Shown: one piece after another, positions 25,082 to 33,211 of the stretch | How the letters are laid out: the number at the start of each line of letters is the position of its first letter | Numbering within the stretch: position 1 is the stretch's first letter | Notes under the pieces: model-generated | The model's input: the letters and a program-made list of their open reading frames with translations, nothing else | Told to the model about the DNA's origin: nothing | The model's database searches: none | Position numbers and translations under genes: made by a program | Source of the DNA: Pseudoblastomonas marina | Lineage (GTDB): Bacteria > Pseudomonadota > Alphaproteobacteria > Sphingomonadales > Sphingomonadaceae | Assembly: GCF_014641655.1 (NCBI RefSeq) | Contig: NZ_BMID01000001.1 | Span: forward strand, 2,260,427-2,324,426 | Direction of reading: 5' to 3' | DNA: 64,000 bases

Positions 25082-25420
25082 ATGGCTGTTGCCGCATTAC
25101 GGGTGATCGAACCCGACAAGATCGAAGAAACACCCGACCAGCCGCTCGACCTCGCGGTTGCCCGCTTCATCGAACGCGCCTCGGACGGCGATTGCGACGC
25201 CTTGTTCGAACTCGGCGTGATCTACTCGACCGGCTCGAACGGGGTGCGTGTCGATCTCGTCGAAGCCCACAAGTGGTTCAATCTCGCCGCGCTCGGCGGA
25301 AACGACGAGGCGAAGGCCTGCCGCGCCGATATCTCCGACGAGATGACCGCACGCGAAATTGCCGATGCCCAGCGCGACGCGCGCGACTGGCTGTCGGTCA
25401 CCGCGCGCCGAGTCGCCTGA
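25082..25420 (+). CDS. Small Sel1-repeat (TPR-like) protein
   Basis: 112 residues. One clear Sel1 repeat: ALFELGVIYSTGSNGVRVD followed by AHKWFNLAALGGNDEAK, flanked by helices. Such repeats mediate protein contacts. ATG at 25082 has AAGGGGGAA about seven bases upstream. Convergent with the acyltransferase-like gene (three bases apart). Role unknown. Confidence 0.7.
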   Translation: MAVAALRVIEPDKIEETPDQPLDLAVARFIERASDGDCDALFELGVIYSTGSNGVRVDLVEAHKWFNLAALGGNDEAKACRADISDEMTAREIADAQRDARDWLSVTARRVA

Positions 25421-25423
25421 AGG

Positions 25424-26560
25424 CTAGCTCTTCCTGAACGGCATGTGCCACGCGAGGGCCACCCGGTCCGCGCTCACCGTCTCTCGCTCGGCTTCGAGGA
25501 ATTGCTCGACCGCCGCGCGAAATCCCGGATCGGCGATCCAGTGTGCCGAGACCGTTTCCACCGGTTCATAGCCGCGCAGCAGTTTATGCTGGCCCTGCGC
25601 CCCCGCCTCGACCCGCTTCAATCCGCGTGCGAGCGCCTCCTCCATCGCCTGGTAGTAGCAGACCTCGAAATGGAGGAACGGGCGGTCGACCAGCGTTCCC
25701 CAGTAACGACCGTAGAGCGCCTCGCCGTCCATCAGGTTGAGCGCACCGGCGACGGCCTTGCCGTCTTCTTCCGCCAGCACAAGCACGATCCGGTCCGCCA
25801 ACGCCTCCCCGATCAGCGAGAAGGCCTCGCGGGTCAAATAGGGCGTGCCCCATTTGCGCGCACCGGTATCCTGGTAGAACATCCAGAACGCATCCCAGTG
25901 CGCCTCGGTGATCTCGCCTCCGCTTAATCGCCGGATCTTGACGCTCTGCGCCGCCTGACGCCGTTCCTTGCGAATGTTCTTGCGCTTGCGCGAGGACAGT
26001 GCGGCGAGAAATCCTTCGAAATCGCCGTAGTCGCGATCGAACCAGTGATACTGGATGTCGTGCCGCAGCATCCATCCCGCCTCGCGGAACAGGTCGCGTT
26101 GCTCGGGCGCGACAAAGGTCGCATGCGCCGACGAGATCCCGTTCTGCCGACACAAGGTCTCCGCCGCCTGCAACAGCGCGCGGCCGATTGCCGGATCGCC
26201 CGCCAGCACGCGCGGCCCGTTCACCGGAGTGAAGGGCGCGGCGATCTGAAGCTTGGGATAGTAGCGCCCGCCGGCGCGCTCATAGGCGTCGGCCCAATGA
26301 TGATCGAACACGTATTCGCCCTGGCTGTGGCTCTTCAGATAGGACGGCAAGGCGCCCAGCAGCGTCCCGTCGGCGGACTCGGCCGCTATCGGTAGCGGAT
26401 CCCAACCTGTCCCCTTTCCCACGCTGCCCGATTGCTCGAGCGCGGCGAGGAAGGCGTAGCCGACGAACGGGTTGTCGCCGGCGAGCGAATCCCATTCGGG
26501 TGCCCCGAATTCGGCGACGCCGGGCGCGGTGCGGAAAGTTATCTGGTCAGCCGAATCCAT
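25424..26560 (-). CDS. GNAT-fold N-acyltransferase-like protein (COG3146/peptidogalycan type)
   Basis: 378 residues. Two GNAT-like halves, with LSSRKRKNIRKERRQA, FWMFYQDTGARKWGTPYL, AGALNLMDGEALYGRYWG and GLKRVEAGAQGQHKLLRGY, the diagnostic string of the COG3146 family, whose members are distantly FemAB-like. Biochemical role unknown. Its ATG (26560) lies inside the end of the phosphodiesterase gene (14-base overlap), so translation is probably coupled. Confidence 0.8.
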   Translation of the reverse strand: MDSADQITFRTAPGVAEFGAPEWDSLAGDNPFVGYAFLAALEQSGSVGKGTGWDPLPIAAESADGTLLGALPSYLKSHSQGEYVFDHHWADAYERAGGRYYPKLQIAAPFTPVNGPRVLAGDPAIGRALLQAAETLCRQNGISSAHATFVAPEQRDLFREAGWMLRHDIQYHWFDRDYGDFEGFLAALSSRKRKNIRKERRQAAQSVKIRRLSGGEITEAHWDAFWMFYQDTGARKWGTPYLTREAFSLIGEALADRIVLVLAEEDGKAVAGALNLMDGEALYGRYWGTLVDRPFLHFEVCYYQAMEEALARGLKRVEAGAQGQHKLLRGYEPVETVSAHWIADPGFRAAVEQFLEAERETVSADRVALAWHMPFRKS

Positions 26561-27290
26561 GCCCTTCGGCAATCGGCGCATCGGCATATCGTTCCGCGCG
26601 GGCCCGTTGCTCTTCGGTCCGGACGGTCCAGGTCGCAACCGGTCGGCCCTTGCGGCGCTGGGCGGCAGCGAGTCGGCTCGGCAGGTCGCGTACGTCCCAG
26701 GCGAGGAAATCGGGCTGCGCGTGGCGGATCGCGAGCGAACGCCGGATCCGGCCCGGGAGTGCCTTGTCGTCCTGTTCGCTGACGACCAGCCCACGCAGTG
26801 TGGTGGGAGAATGCGCGGCAAACCAATGTGCAACGCGCGGGTCGAAGCTCATCACCCCGTGCGCACCGCGATAGCCTTCGAGTGCGCGGCGGATCGCAAG
26901 GCAATGCGCCGATACTCGCGCATCCTTGCGCGACTTGACCTCGATCAGCAGCGGCACCCGGCCCGCGACAAGCTCGAGCAAGTCGGCGAGTGTCGGGATA
27001 CGCTGCTGCTCGCCGCCCTTCAGCGCGATCCTGGCCAGGCTGCGCGCATCGCGCTTTGCCACCGGCCCTTCTTCATCGGTCAGCCGGTCGAGCTCCCAGT
27101 CGTGGAACACCATCGGCGTGCCGTCGCGCGCACGCTGGACGTCGCATTCGATCCCGTGGCCGGCTTCGATCGCGGCAGAGAAAGCGGCCAGCGAGTTCTC
27201 AGGCACCCCGCGCCCATGCAGCCCGCGATGCGCGAAACGCGTGTTCGCGATCCACGCGACCCGTTGCGGGATGTCGCGCGATCCGAACAG
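26547..27290 (-). CDS. Glycerophosphodiester phosphodiesterase family protein, apparent CTG start
   Basis: 247 residues from CTG 27290. The catalytic HRG (FAHRGLHG, residues 21-23) and PENS lie upstream of or at the first conventional start codon (GTG 27206), so that start would delete HRG. No ATG, GTG or TTG exists upstream in frame before the overlapping RidA coding end. CTG at 27288-27290 has GGAAGG eight bases before it. Other motifs: GIECDVQ, VFHDWELDRLT, LIEVKSR, VATWTVRTEEQ. It hydrolyses glycerophosphodiesters to glycerol-3-phosphate. No signal peptide. Confidence 0.85.
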   Translation of the reverse strand: MFGSRDIPQRVAWIANTRFAHRGLHGRGVPENSLAAFSAAIEAGHGIECDVQRARDGTPMVFHDWELDRLTDEEGPVAKRDARSLARIALKGGEQQRIPTLADLLELVAGRVPLLIEVKSRKDARVSAHCLAIRRALEGYRGAHGVMSFDPRVAHWFAAHSPTTLRGLVVSEQDDKALPGRIRRSLAIRHAQPDFLAWDVRDLPSRLAAAQRRKGRPVATWTVRTEEQRARAERYADAPIAEGHGFG

Positions 27291-27294
27291 CGGC

Positions 27295-27756
27295 TCAGCC
27301 TTCCGAAACGGCGACGATCGCGTCGACCTCGACCGCCGCCCCCAATGGCAGCACCGGAACGCCGACCGCGCTGCGCGAATGGCGGCCGATCTCGTCGAAC
27401 ACGTCGAACATCAGGTCCGAGGCGCCGTTCACGACCTTGGGCTGGTCGGTGAAATCGGCGGTCGAATTGACGAAACCGCCTAGCTTGATCACCCGTTCCA
27501 CCCGATCGAGCGAGCCGAGCGCGGCTTCGAGCTGGGCGAGGATCATCAGCCCGCAGGCGCGTGCCGCCTCGACCCCGCGATCGAGGCCGACATCGTCGCC
27601 CAATCTCCCTGTCACCAACTCGCCATTGAGAAACGGCAGCTGGCCCGAAACATAGGCCATGCCGCCATGGATCACGACCGGTTGGTAGGATGCGACCGGG
27701 GCCGCGGGACGGGGGAGTTCGATCCCCCGGGCTTTCAATCGTTCGGAAATGCTCAT
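27295..27756 (-). CDS. RidA/YjgF family protein
   Basis: 153 residues. GGMAYVSGQLP, GLMILAQLEAALGSLDRVERV and the C-terminal GVPVLPLGAAVEVDAIVAV identify the Rid fold, a trimeric enamine/imine deaminase in its best known members. This is the longer subgroup (about 150 residues), whose substrates are unclear. The stop is five bases before the CTG of the phosphodiesterase gene; part of a minus-strand run of five genes. Confidence 0.85.
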   Translation of the reverse strand: MSISERLKARGIELPRPAAPVASYQPVVIHGGMAYVSGQLPFLNGELVTGRLGDDVGLDRGVEAARACGLMILAQLEAALGSLDRVERVIKLGGFVNSTADFTDQPKVVNGASDLMFDVFDEIGRHSRSAVGVPVLPLGAAVEVDAIVAVSEG

Positions 27757-27766
27757 GGGCCGCGTC

Positions 27767-28402
27767 CTACAACCGCGCGAGCAGCCATGGAAGGGCCTCG
27801 TCCCAGCGATCGATCCGCGCATGGGCGTGGCCGGCCTCGAACGCGCAATCGATATGCGGCGCGAGCTCGGGTTCGCCGCACAGGTGCAGGCGGATGCTGT
27901 CGGGATATTCCTCCGCCGCCGAGGCATGGTGCTGCGGCAGGTCGTCGATGAAAGCGACGCGACCGGGTGCATGCTCCTCCACGATCCGCCGGATCGCCGC
28001 GCCCTTAGGGCCTTGGTTGGTATAGACCTCGACATGGAGGCCATGGCCCGCGAGCTGCGCCCTGCGCGCCTCGGCGCGGTGATCGAGCAAATTGGTGAGG
28101 ATCACTACGTCGGCTCGCTCGGCCAGCGCGTGCATCGCCTCGATCGCACCCGAAATCGGCTCCTGGCGCTCCATCTCGGTGTCGAAGAACGCGCCCAGCA
28201 GCCGCCAGATATCCTCCCGATCGACGACCTCGCCACTCGCCTGGTGGCGCAGCGCATCGGTGAAATCGTTCTGCATCACGAAATCGATATCGTGCTCCGC
28301 ATCGAGCCATTGCCGGAACGGCGCGATCATGTGCAGCAGCACCTCGTCGCAATCGCAGATCACGAGCGGACGCGCTTCGCCCCCATTTACGCTGGCGGTC
28401 AT
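27767..28402 (-). CDS. HAD-superfamily hydrolase
   Basis: 211 residues. Motif I LVICDCDEVLL has the two catalytic aspartates (D17, D19); motif II is VILTNLLD; motif III/IV lies in KGAAIRRIV and VAFIDDLPQHH. Small-molecule phosphatase is the usual role; substrate unknown. Its start overlaps the DUF3572 stop by four bases (ATGA) and it precedes the RidA gene by ten bases. Confidence 0.8.
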   Translation of the reverse strand: MTASVNGGEARPLVICDCDEVLLHMIAPFRQWLDAEHDIDFVMQNDFTDALRHQASGEVVDREDIWRLLGAFFDTEMERQEPISGAIEAMHALAERADVVILTNLLDHRAEARRAQLAGHGLHVEVYTNQGPKGAAIRRIVEEHAPGRVAFIDDLPQHHASAAEEYPDSIRLHLCGEPELAPHIDCAFEAGHAHARIDRWDEALPWLLARL

Positions 28403-28683
28403 CGTGCCAGCTCCGCGCGCGCCGCGGCGAGCCGTTCGGGACTTACCCCCGCCGCGTCGGCCGCGCCGATCAAATCGGCCTCGTGCGCGGCGAGGAAATC
28501 GAGCACCGCGAGCTGGGTAGCGGCATCGTCGAGCCCCGAACGAAGCGCATCGGGGGTCAGCCCGGTCAGCGACAGCAGGCGCTCGGCGCGGCGATCTTCG
28601 GACAGGATCCAGACCAGCGCGCGCAGTGCCAGGTCGCTCGCTTCACCGGGCTCGAATAGTGTCTCTCGTCTGGACAGGCTCAT
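28399..28683 (-). CDS. DUF3572 family protein
   Basis: 94 residues, all helical. ALRALVWILSEDRRAERLLSLTGLTPDALR and VLDFLAAHEADLI are typical of this small alphaproteobacterial family of unknown function. First gene of the minus-strand run; divergent from divK with a 73-base gap that must hold both promoters. This DUF3572-divK pairing is familiar in alphaproteobacteria. Confidence 0.8.
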   Translation of the reverse strand: MSLSRRETLFEPGEASDLALRALVWILSEDRRAERLLSLTGLTPDALRSGLDDAATQLAVLDFLAAHEADLIGAADAAGVSPERLAAARAELAR

Positions 28684-28756
28684 CGGTCCTCATTGCAAAT
28701 TGGGTTAAATTTCGGTCTACGGAATCCCAGCCCAAACCGGGCGAAGGGGCCTATCC

Positions 28757-29122
28757 GTGTCAAAGCGCATCCTCGTTGTCGAGGACAACGATCTCAACCG
28801 CCGACTGTTCTGCGACGTGCTCAAATCGCGTTCCTACGAGGTCGAGCCCTGCGCGGACGGTGAACAAGCGCTCATGCGGGCCCGCGAGTTCCGGCCCGAC
28901 CTCATTATCATGGATATCCAGCTCCCCAACGTCTCGGGCCTCGACCTGATCGAGGAAGCCTCGCACGAAGAAGGCCTGCGCGATATCCCGGTCCTCGCCG
29001 TTACCGCCTATGCCGGTTCGGGAGACGAGGACCGGATCCGCCAGGCCGGCGCCAAGGGCTACCTCGCCAAGCCGGTCTCGATCCGGCCCTTCATGGAAGC
29101 CGTCAGCAAGCTGGTCGATTGA
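28757..29122 (+). CDS. divK: Single-domain response regulator DivK
   Basis: 121 residues, receiver domain only. Acidic pocket VVEDND, phospho-acceptor D53 (LIIMDIQLPNVSGLDLI), conserved Thr in VLAVTAYA and Lys in YLAKPVSIRPF; this matches DivK, which controls the DivJ/PleC kinases and ultimately CtrA activity. Starts with GTG. No pleD follows, unlike in Caulobacter. Confidence 0.92.
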   Translation: MSKRILVVEDNDLNRRLFCDVLKSRSYEVEPCADGEQALMRAREFRPDLIIMDIQLPNVSGLDLIEEASHEEGLRDIPVLAVTAYAGSGDEDRIRQAGAKGYLAKPVSIRPFMEAVSKLVD

Positions 29123-29155
29123 TCGAAACGGGAATTTTCGCGCGATCGCTGATCG

Positions 29156-29524
29156 ATGAAAAACATACGCGATCTCTATTGGCTTTTGCGGCATGATTGG
29201 AAGGTTCATTATTTCCTTCCGGCTTTGCTCATATTTCCGGTGCTCGTATTTTTTTCGCGGGACCCGTTCCTGACCTACTACGAACCTGGCGAACCCTTGG
29301 ATGCCACAATCACGTCCATGGGCGTAGGAAGCAATCGATTTCAGGGCCGGACGCCGGGCTATCGCGTTTCGGCAAGAACCGAGGAGGGAATCCGCGGTTC
29401 GACCATTGTTCTATCGAAAAAAGTGGAGGGCTGCGAAGTCGGGGATCATATTCGCGCCGAGAAGGTCGGGATGAAACTGTACCTCAAGCCCGCGCCTTGC
29501 GACGAAGCAAGCGCGGTCGATTGA
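29156..29524 (+). CDS. Single-pass membrane protein, unknown
   Basis: 122 residues. Short cytoplasmic N-terminus, a transmembrane helix at about 17-36 (VHYFLPALLIFPVLVFF), then a small beta-rich extracytoplasmic domain (YRVSARTEEGIRGSTIVLSKK) with two cysteines (EGCEVGD and APCDEA). The gene is visibly lower in GC than its neighbours and uses more A/T-ending codons, suggesting acquisition by transfer. No family recognised. Confidence 0.55.
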   Translation: MKNIRDLYWLLRHDWKVHYFLPALLIFPVLVFFSRDPFLTYYEPGEPLDATITSMGVGSNRFQGRTPGYRVSARTEEGIRGSTIVLSKKVEGCEVGDHIRAEKVGMKLYLKPAPCDEASAVD

Positions 29525-29547
29525 GCCCGACCGGCACCTCCACAAAC

Positions 29548-29576
29548 TTGACAGCGCGACGCGAAACCCGTCTTGC
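29548..29576 (+). promoter_or_regulatory. Possible promoter for acp-spt
   Basis: TTGACA at 29548-29553; a weak -10-like TCTTGC follows after 17 bases. It lies 56 bases before the acyl carrier protein start. The -35 is a perfect match but the -10 is poor. Confidence 0.25.
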
Positions 29577-29608
29577 GGGCGCTTGTCATTCCACAAGGAG
29601 GGCCACGC

Positions 29609-29851
29609 ATGGACCGCGCCGAAGTCGATAGCCGAATCCGCTCGCTGATCGAGCCGTTCAACAAGAAGGGCGTGACGATCACCGACGACACCACCTTCGC
29701 CGGCGATCTCGAATTCGACAGCCTGACGGTGATGGATTTCGTCGCCGCGATCGAGGACGAATTCGACATCATCATCTCGATGAACCAGCAGGCCGAGATC
29801 GAGAAATACGGCCAGTTGGTCGACGCCGTGTGCAAGCTCGCCGACGATTGA
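29609..29851 (+). CDS. Acyl carrier protein for sphingolipid synthesis
   Basis: 80 residues. Phosphopantetheine attachment Ser38 in LEFDSLTVMDFVAAIEDEF. AAGGAGG lies eight bases before the ATG. Its position directly before serine palmitoyltransferase (16 bases) mirrors the acp-spt pair of other sphingolipid-making alphaproteobacteria, where this carrier presents the acyl chain for condensation with serine. It is distinct from the housekeeping AcpP, which normally reads GADSLDTVEL. Confidence 0.88.
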   Translation: MDRAEVDSRIRSLIEPFNKKGVTITDDTTFAGDLEFDSLTVMDFVAAIEDEFDIIISMNQQAEIEKYGQLVDAVCKLADD

Positions 29852-29867
29852 GCCCCGGGACGATATC

Positions 29868-31121
29868 ATGAGCGAAGGCATCAGCCAGCCGGACCAGCCC
29901 GAGCCGCATCCGGGTGAAGGCAAGGACCTGTTCTCTAAGTTCGACAGCCTGATCGGCCAGCGTCAGGCGCTGCTCGATTCGGGACTCGAGGATCCGTTCA
30001 ACCTGGTGATGGAAAAGGTGCTCTCGCCGACCCGGGCGATCTGCAACGGACGCGAGACGATCCTGCTCGGCACGTACAATTATATGGGCATGACCTTCGA
30101 TCCGGAAGTCGTCGCGGCGGGGCAGAAGGCGCTCGCCGATTTCGGTTCGGGCACCACCGGTAGCCGCGTGCTCAACGGCACCTACCAGGGCCATCGCGAG
30201 TGCGAGGACGCGCTGCGCGAATTCTACGGCATGGACCACGCGATGGTCTTCTCGACCGGCTACCAAGCCAATCTCGGGATAATCTCGACGATCGCCGGCA
30301 AGGGCGATTACGTCGTGCTCGACATCGATAGCCACGCTTCGATCTGGGATGGCTGCGCGCTGGGCAATGCCGAGATCGTGCCGTTCAAGCACAACGATAT
30401 GGAGGCGATGGAAAAGCGCCTCCGTCGCATTCCCGAAGAGGCCGGCAAACTGGTCGTGCTCGAAGGCGTCTACTCGATGCTCGGCGATATCGCGCCGTTA
30501 AAGGAAATGGTCGCGGTGGCGAAGAAATACGGCGCGATGGTGCTGGTCGACGAGGCGCATTCGATGGGCTTCATCGGCGAGAATGGGCGCGGCGTGGTCG
30601 AGACTGCGGGCGTGATCGACGACGTCGACTTCATCATCGGTACGTTCTCGAAGAGCGTCGGCACGGTCGGCGGATTCTGCGTCTCGAACCACCCGAAGTT
30701 CGAGATCATGCGGCTGGTCTGCCGCCCTTACGTCTTCACCGCCAGCCTGCCGCCGAGCGTGGTCGCCACCGCCGCGACCTCGATCCGCAAGCTGATGCAC
30801 GGCTCGAACAAGCGTGCGCACCTGTGGGAAAATTCGCGCACGCTCCATGCCGGGCTCAAGGAACTGGGTTTCCAGCTGGGCACCGATACGCCCGAAAGCG
30901 CGATCATCGCGGTGATCATGCCCGATCTGGAGCGCGGTGCGGCGATGTGGGAAGCGCTGCTGAAGGAAGGGCTCTATGTCAATCTCGCCCGCCCGCCGGC
31001 GACGCCTGCGAACATGACGCTGCTGCGCTGCTCGCTCTGTGCCGAGCATTCGAGCGAACAGGTCGAGACGATCCTCGACATGTTCGAACGCGCCGGCAAG
31101 GCGACCGGGATCATCGGCTGA
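29868..31121 (+). CDS. spt: Serine palmitoyltransferase
   Basis: 417 residues, soluble alpha-oxoamine synthase. It condenses L-serine with a palmitoyl thioester to 3-ketodihydrosphingosine, the committed step of sphingolipid synthesis. The PLP lysine is K262 in GTFSKSVGTVGG, equivalent to K265 of the Sphingomonas enzyme; VLVDEAHSMGFIG holds the cofactor Asp and His, and GSGTTGSRVLNGT is the usual substrate loop. No ceramide synthase or reductase gene is adjacent. Strong taxonomic marker for Sphingomonadales-like bacteria. Confidence 0.94.
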   Translation: MSEGISQPDQPEPHPGEGKDLFSKFDSLIGQRQALLDSGLEDPFNLVMEKVLSPTRAICNGRETILLGTYNYMGMTFDPEVVAAGQKALADFGSGTTGSRVLNGTYQGHRECEDALREFYGMDHAMVFSTGYQANLGIISTIAGKGDYVVLDIDSHASIWDGCALGNAEIVPFKHNDMEAMEKRLRRIPEEAGKLVVLEGVYSMLGDIAPLKEMVAVAKKYGAMVLVDEAHSMGFIGENGRGVVETAGVIDDVDFIIGTFSKSVGTVGGFCVSNHPKFEIMRLVCRPYVFTASLPPSVVATAATSIRKLMHGSNKRAHLWENSRTLHAGLKELGFQLGTDTPESAIIAVIMPDLERGAAMWEALLKEGLYVNLARPPATPANMTLLRCSLCAEHSSEQVETILDMFERAGKATGIIG

Positions 31122-31191
31122 AGCGAAGCTGGGCGGAACGCGCCGCACGGTCCGCGCGTCTCTCCGGTACAACCAACCGGAGAACGAATCC

Positions 31192-31623
31192 ATGCAGACC
31201 ACCAATTCCGCCACCGCCAAATACGAAGGTCTCGGCAAGGAAGGAAAGGGCCACGTGTCGACCGCGTCGGGCGCGCTCGCCGCGCAGCCCTACGGCTTCC
31301 AGACCCGGTTCGAGGACGCGCCCGGGACCAATCCCGAAGAGCTGATCGCCGCCGCGCATGCCAGCTGCTTCACCATGGCGCTGTCGTTCAAGCTCGCAGA
31401 GGCCGGACACGCGGACGGCACGGTGACGACCAGCGCCGAAGTGACGCTCGAAAAGCAGGACGGGGGCTTCACCGTCACCAAGTCGGCGCTCTCGACCAAG
31501 GGCAAGGTCCCGGGCCTCGAACGCGCGAAGTTCGAGGAGCTGGCCGCCGACGCCAAGGCCAATTGCCCGATCTCCAAACTGCTCGACGCGGAAATCACGC
31601 TCGAGACCAAGTTCGAGGGCTGA
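31192..31623 (+). CDS. OsmC family peroxiredoxin-like protein
   Basis: 143 residues. TNPEELIAAAHASCFTMALSFKLAEAG carries the first redox cysteine and NCPISKLLDAEITLE the second, the two-cysteine OsmC pattern for reduction of organic hydroperoxides. ATG at 31192 follows GGAGAACG. Free-standing after spt, convergent with the arsenic operon. Confidence 0.9.
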   Translation: MQTTNSATAKYEGLGKEGKGHVSTASGALAAQPYGFQTRFEDAPGTNPEELIAAAHASCFTMALSFKLAEAGHADGTVTTSAEVTLEKQDGGFTVTKSALSTKGKVPGLERAKFEELAADAKANCPISKLLDAEITLETKFEG

Positions 31624-31710
31624 GCGGCCGGCTGGGCCGCAGGGCATCGTGGCCGACAGGGACGGTACGCTCTTCGTCCTCGACCGAGATTGCGAGCTTT
31701 TCCGCGTCGA

Positions 31711-32388
31711 TCAGGCCTCGGCTGGATCGCGCGCCAGCATCCATCCCGCCAGCGCGACTGCCACCAGCGTACCGAGCAACTGGGCGGCGACGAATAGAGG
31801 AACGTTTGCCGGCGCGATGCCGGCGAAGCTGTCGCTGAGCGAGCGGATCACCGTGATCGCGGGGTTGGCGAAGCTGGTCGAGGACGTGAACCAATACGCG
31901 GCCGTTATGTAGAGCGCCACCGATGCGGGGATCGATTCTGGTCGGTAGCGAAGGCACAGCAGGATCGTCAGCACCAGGCCGAAGGTGGCGATCCCCTCGC
32001 CCGTCCATTGCCCGATGCCGGCGCGCGCCTTGGTCGAGAATTGCAGGATCGGCTGGTCGAACATCAGGTGGACCGCGGCGACGGCGATCGCGCCCGCGGC
32101 AAGCTGGGCGAGGATGTAAGGTGCGACCTCGCGCCACGGGAGTGCGCGGCGCAGCGCGAAGGCGAGCGTCACCGCCGGGTTGAAATGCGCGCCCGAGACC
32201 GGCCCCAGCATCGCGATGATGACGTAGAGGATCGCGCCGGTGGCGATCGTGTTGGCGAGCAGCGCCAGCGCGACGTTCCCGCCCGCCAGCTGCTCGGCCA
32301 TGATGCCCGAGCCGATCACCCCTGCGAAGAGGAAGAAGCTGCCGATCGCTTCGGCCGTCAGGCGACGCGCGAGATCGTGTCCAGGCAT
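31711..32388 (-). CDS. aqpS: Aquaglyceroporin-type channel, probable arsenic channel AqpS
   Basis: 225 residues, six transmembrane helices with the two half-helix motifs HFNPAVT and FANPAIT of the MIP family. It is the last gene of arsR-arsI-aqpS. In Sinorhizobium AqpS, a MIP channel in an ars operon, lets arsenite leave the cell down its gradient. The context supports the same job here; no arsB or arsA is seen. MIP membership is certain, arsenic role is inference from context. Confidence 0.85.
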   Translation of the reverse strand: MPGHDLARRLTAEAIGSFFLFAGVIGSGIMAEQLAGGNVALALLANTIATGAILYVIIAMLGPVSGAHFNPAVTLAFALRRALPWREVAPYILAQLAAGAIAVAAVHLMFDQPILQFSTKARAGIGQWTGEGIATFGLVLTILLCLRYRPESIPASVALYITAAYWFTSSTSFANPAITVIRSLSDSFAGIAPANVPLFVAAQLLGTLVAVALAGWMLARDPAEA

Positions 32389-32418
32389 GTCGGTAGGTTC
32401 GCTCGGGATGGCGATCGG

Positions 32419-32844
32419 TTACGGCGCCGCCCGGATCGGTTCCGGATTGAGGGGCGCTGCCATGGCCGGATTGCCATAGGTCGTTTCCGCGCCGCTGGTG
32501 TGGAAGGCTTCCCACTGGACCCCGTCGGGATCGGCAATCCAGCTCTTTTCGCTGCGGGCATAGCAGCAGGTCGTGCACCCTTCCTCGAGCACCGGGCGCT
32601 GGGCCCGTTCGAGCCGGGCATACACCTCTTGCAGTTCTTCGGGACTTTCCGCCTCGATCCCGAGATGTTCGATCCCGAGTGCGGCATGCTCGTGCGAGAT
32701 CGCGAAATTGACCCGCGGATCGTCGAGCATCCACTTGGCGTAATCGGGCTTGCGGACGGTCGGCGCGGCAGCGAACAGCGCGCTGTAGAATGCGATCGAC
32801 GCGTCGAGATCGGCGACCCCGACATGGATATGCATACGTGTCAT
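32419..32844 (-). CDS. arsI: ArsI/CadI-type dioxygenase (organoarsenical C-As lyase-like, VOC fold)
   Basis: 141 residues, two beta-alpha-beta-beta-beta modules. Likely iron ligands are His8, His60 (IEHLG) and Glu112 (WEAFHT). The vicinal pair C93-C94 in EGCTTCCYARSEKSW corresponds to the trivalent-arsenic-binding CC of characterised ArsI enzymes, which cleave the carbon-arsenic bond of methylarsenite or roxarsone(III). Its start overlaps the arsR stop (ATGA), so translation is coupled. CadI-like function is the alternative. Confidence 0.85.
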   Translation of the reverse strand: MTRMHIHVGVADLDASIAFYSALFAAAPTVRKPDYAKWMLDDPRVNFAISHEHAALGIEHLGIEAESPEELQEVYARLERAQRPVLEEGCTTCCYARSEKSWIADPDGVQWEAFHTSGAETTYGNPAMAAPLNPEPIRAAP

Positions 32845-33170
32845 CGGCAGTGCTCCTGGTCGTTGCGCTGGGCCGGGTCGCATGGAGCGCCCTCGCAGCA
32901 ATTCTCGGTGAGGAAACCCATCAAGCCGTCCATCGCCGCGTAGTCGGCGGCGTAGATCAGCGAGCGGCCGTCGCGCCGCTGGCTGACCAGACCGGCCTGT
33001 TGCAACTGTGCGAGATGGAAGGAGAGCGAGGAATTGGGCAGGTCGAGCGTCCGCGCGATCGCCCCGGCCGCCATGCCGTCCTGCCCGCAGCGCACCAGCA
33101 GGCGGAACACCGCGAGGCGGTGATCGTGGGCGAGCGCGGACAGGGCTGCAATGGCGTCATCGGACTTCAT
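32841..33170 (-). CDS. arsR: ArsR-family arsenic-responsive repressor
   Basis: 109 residues. Winged helix with recognition region GAIARTLDLPNSSLSFHLAQLQQAGLV (about 37-63). Inducer site is probably C91, C92 and C97 in ENCCEGAPC near the C-terminus, the arrangement used by the Acidithiobacillus ferrooxidans ArsR (C95, C96, C102). Arsenite would release it from the two operators just upstream. ATG at 33170 is chosen and itself overlaps operator 1. Confidence 0.9.
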   Translation of the reverse strand: MKSDDAIAALSALAHDHRLAVFRLLVRCGQDGMAAGAIARTLDLPNSSLSFHLAQLQQAGLVSQRRDGRSLIYAADYAAMDGLMGFLTENCCEGAPCDPAQRNDQEHCR

Positions 33171-33188
33171 TTCGACATTTATCGAACT
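33169..33188. promoter_or_regulatory. Putative ArsR operator 1
   Basis: ATTTCGA-N6-TCGAACT, an inverted repeat with one mismatch in the outer bases. It overlaps the first codon of arsR, so a bound repressor would block the ars promoter or early elongation. Confidence 0.55.
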
Positions 33189-33211
33189 ATCGCTCGCGCG
33201 ATGCAAGCATT

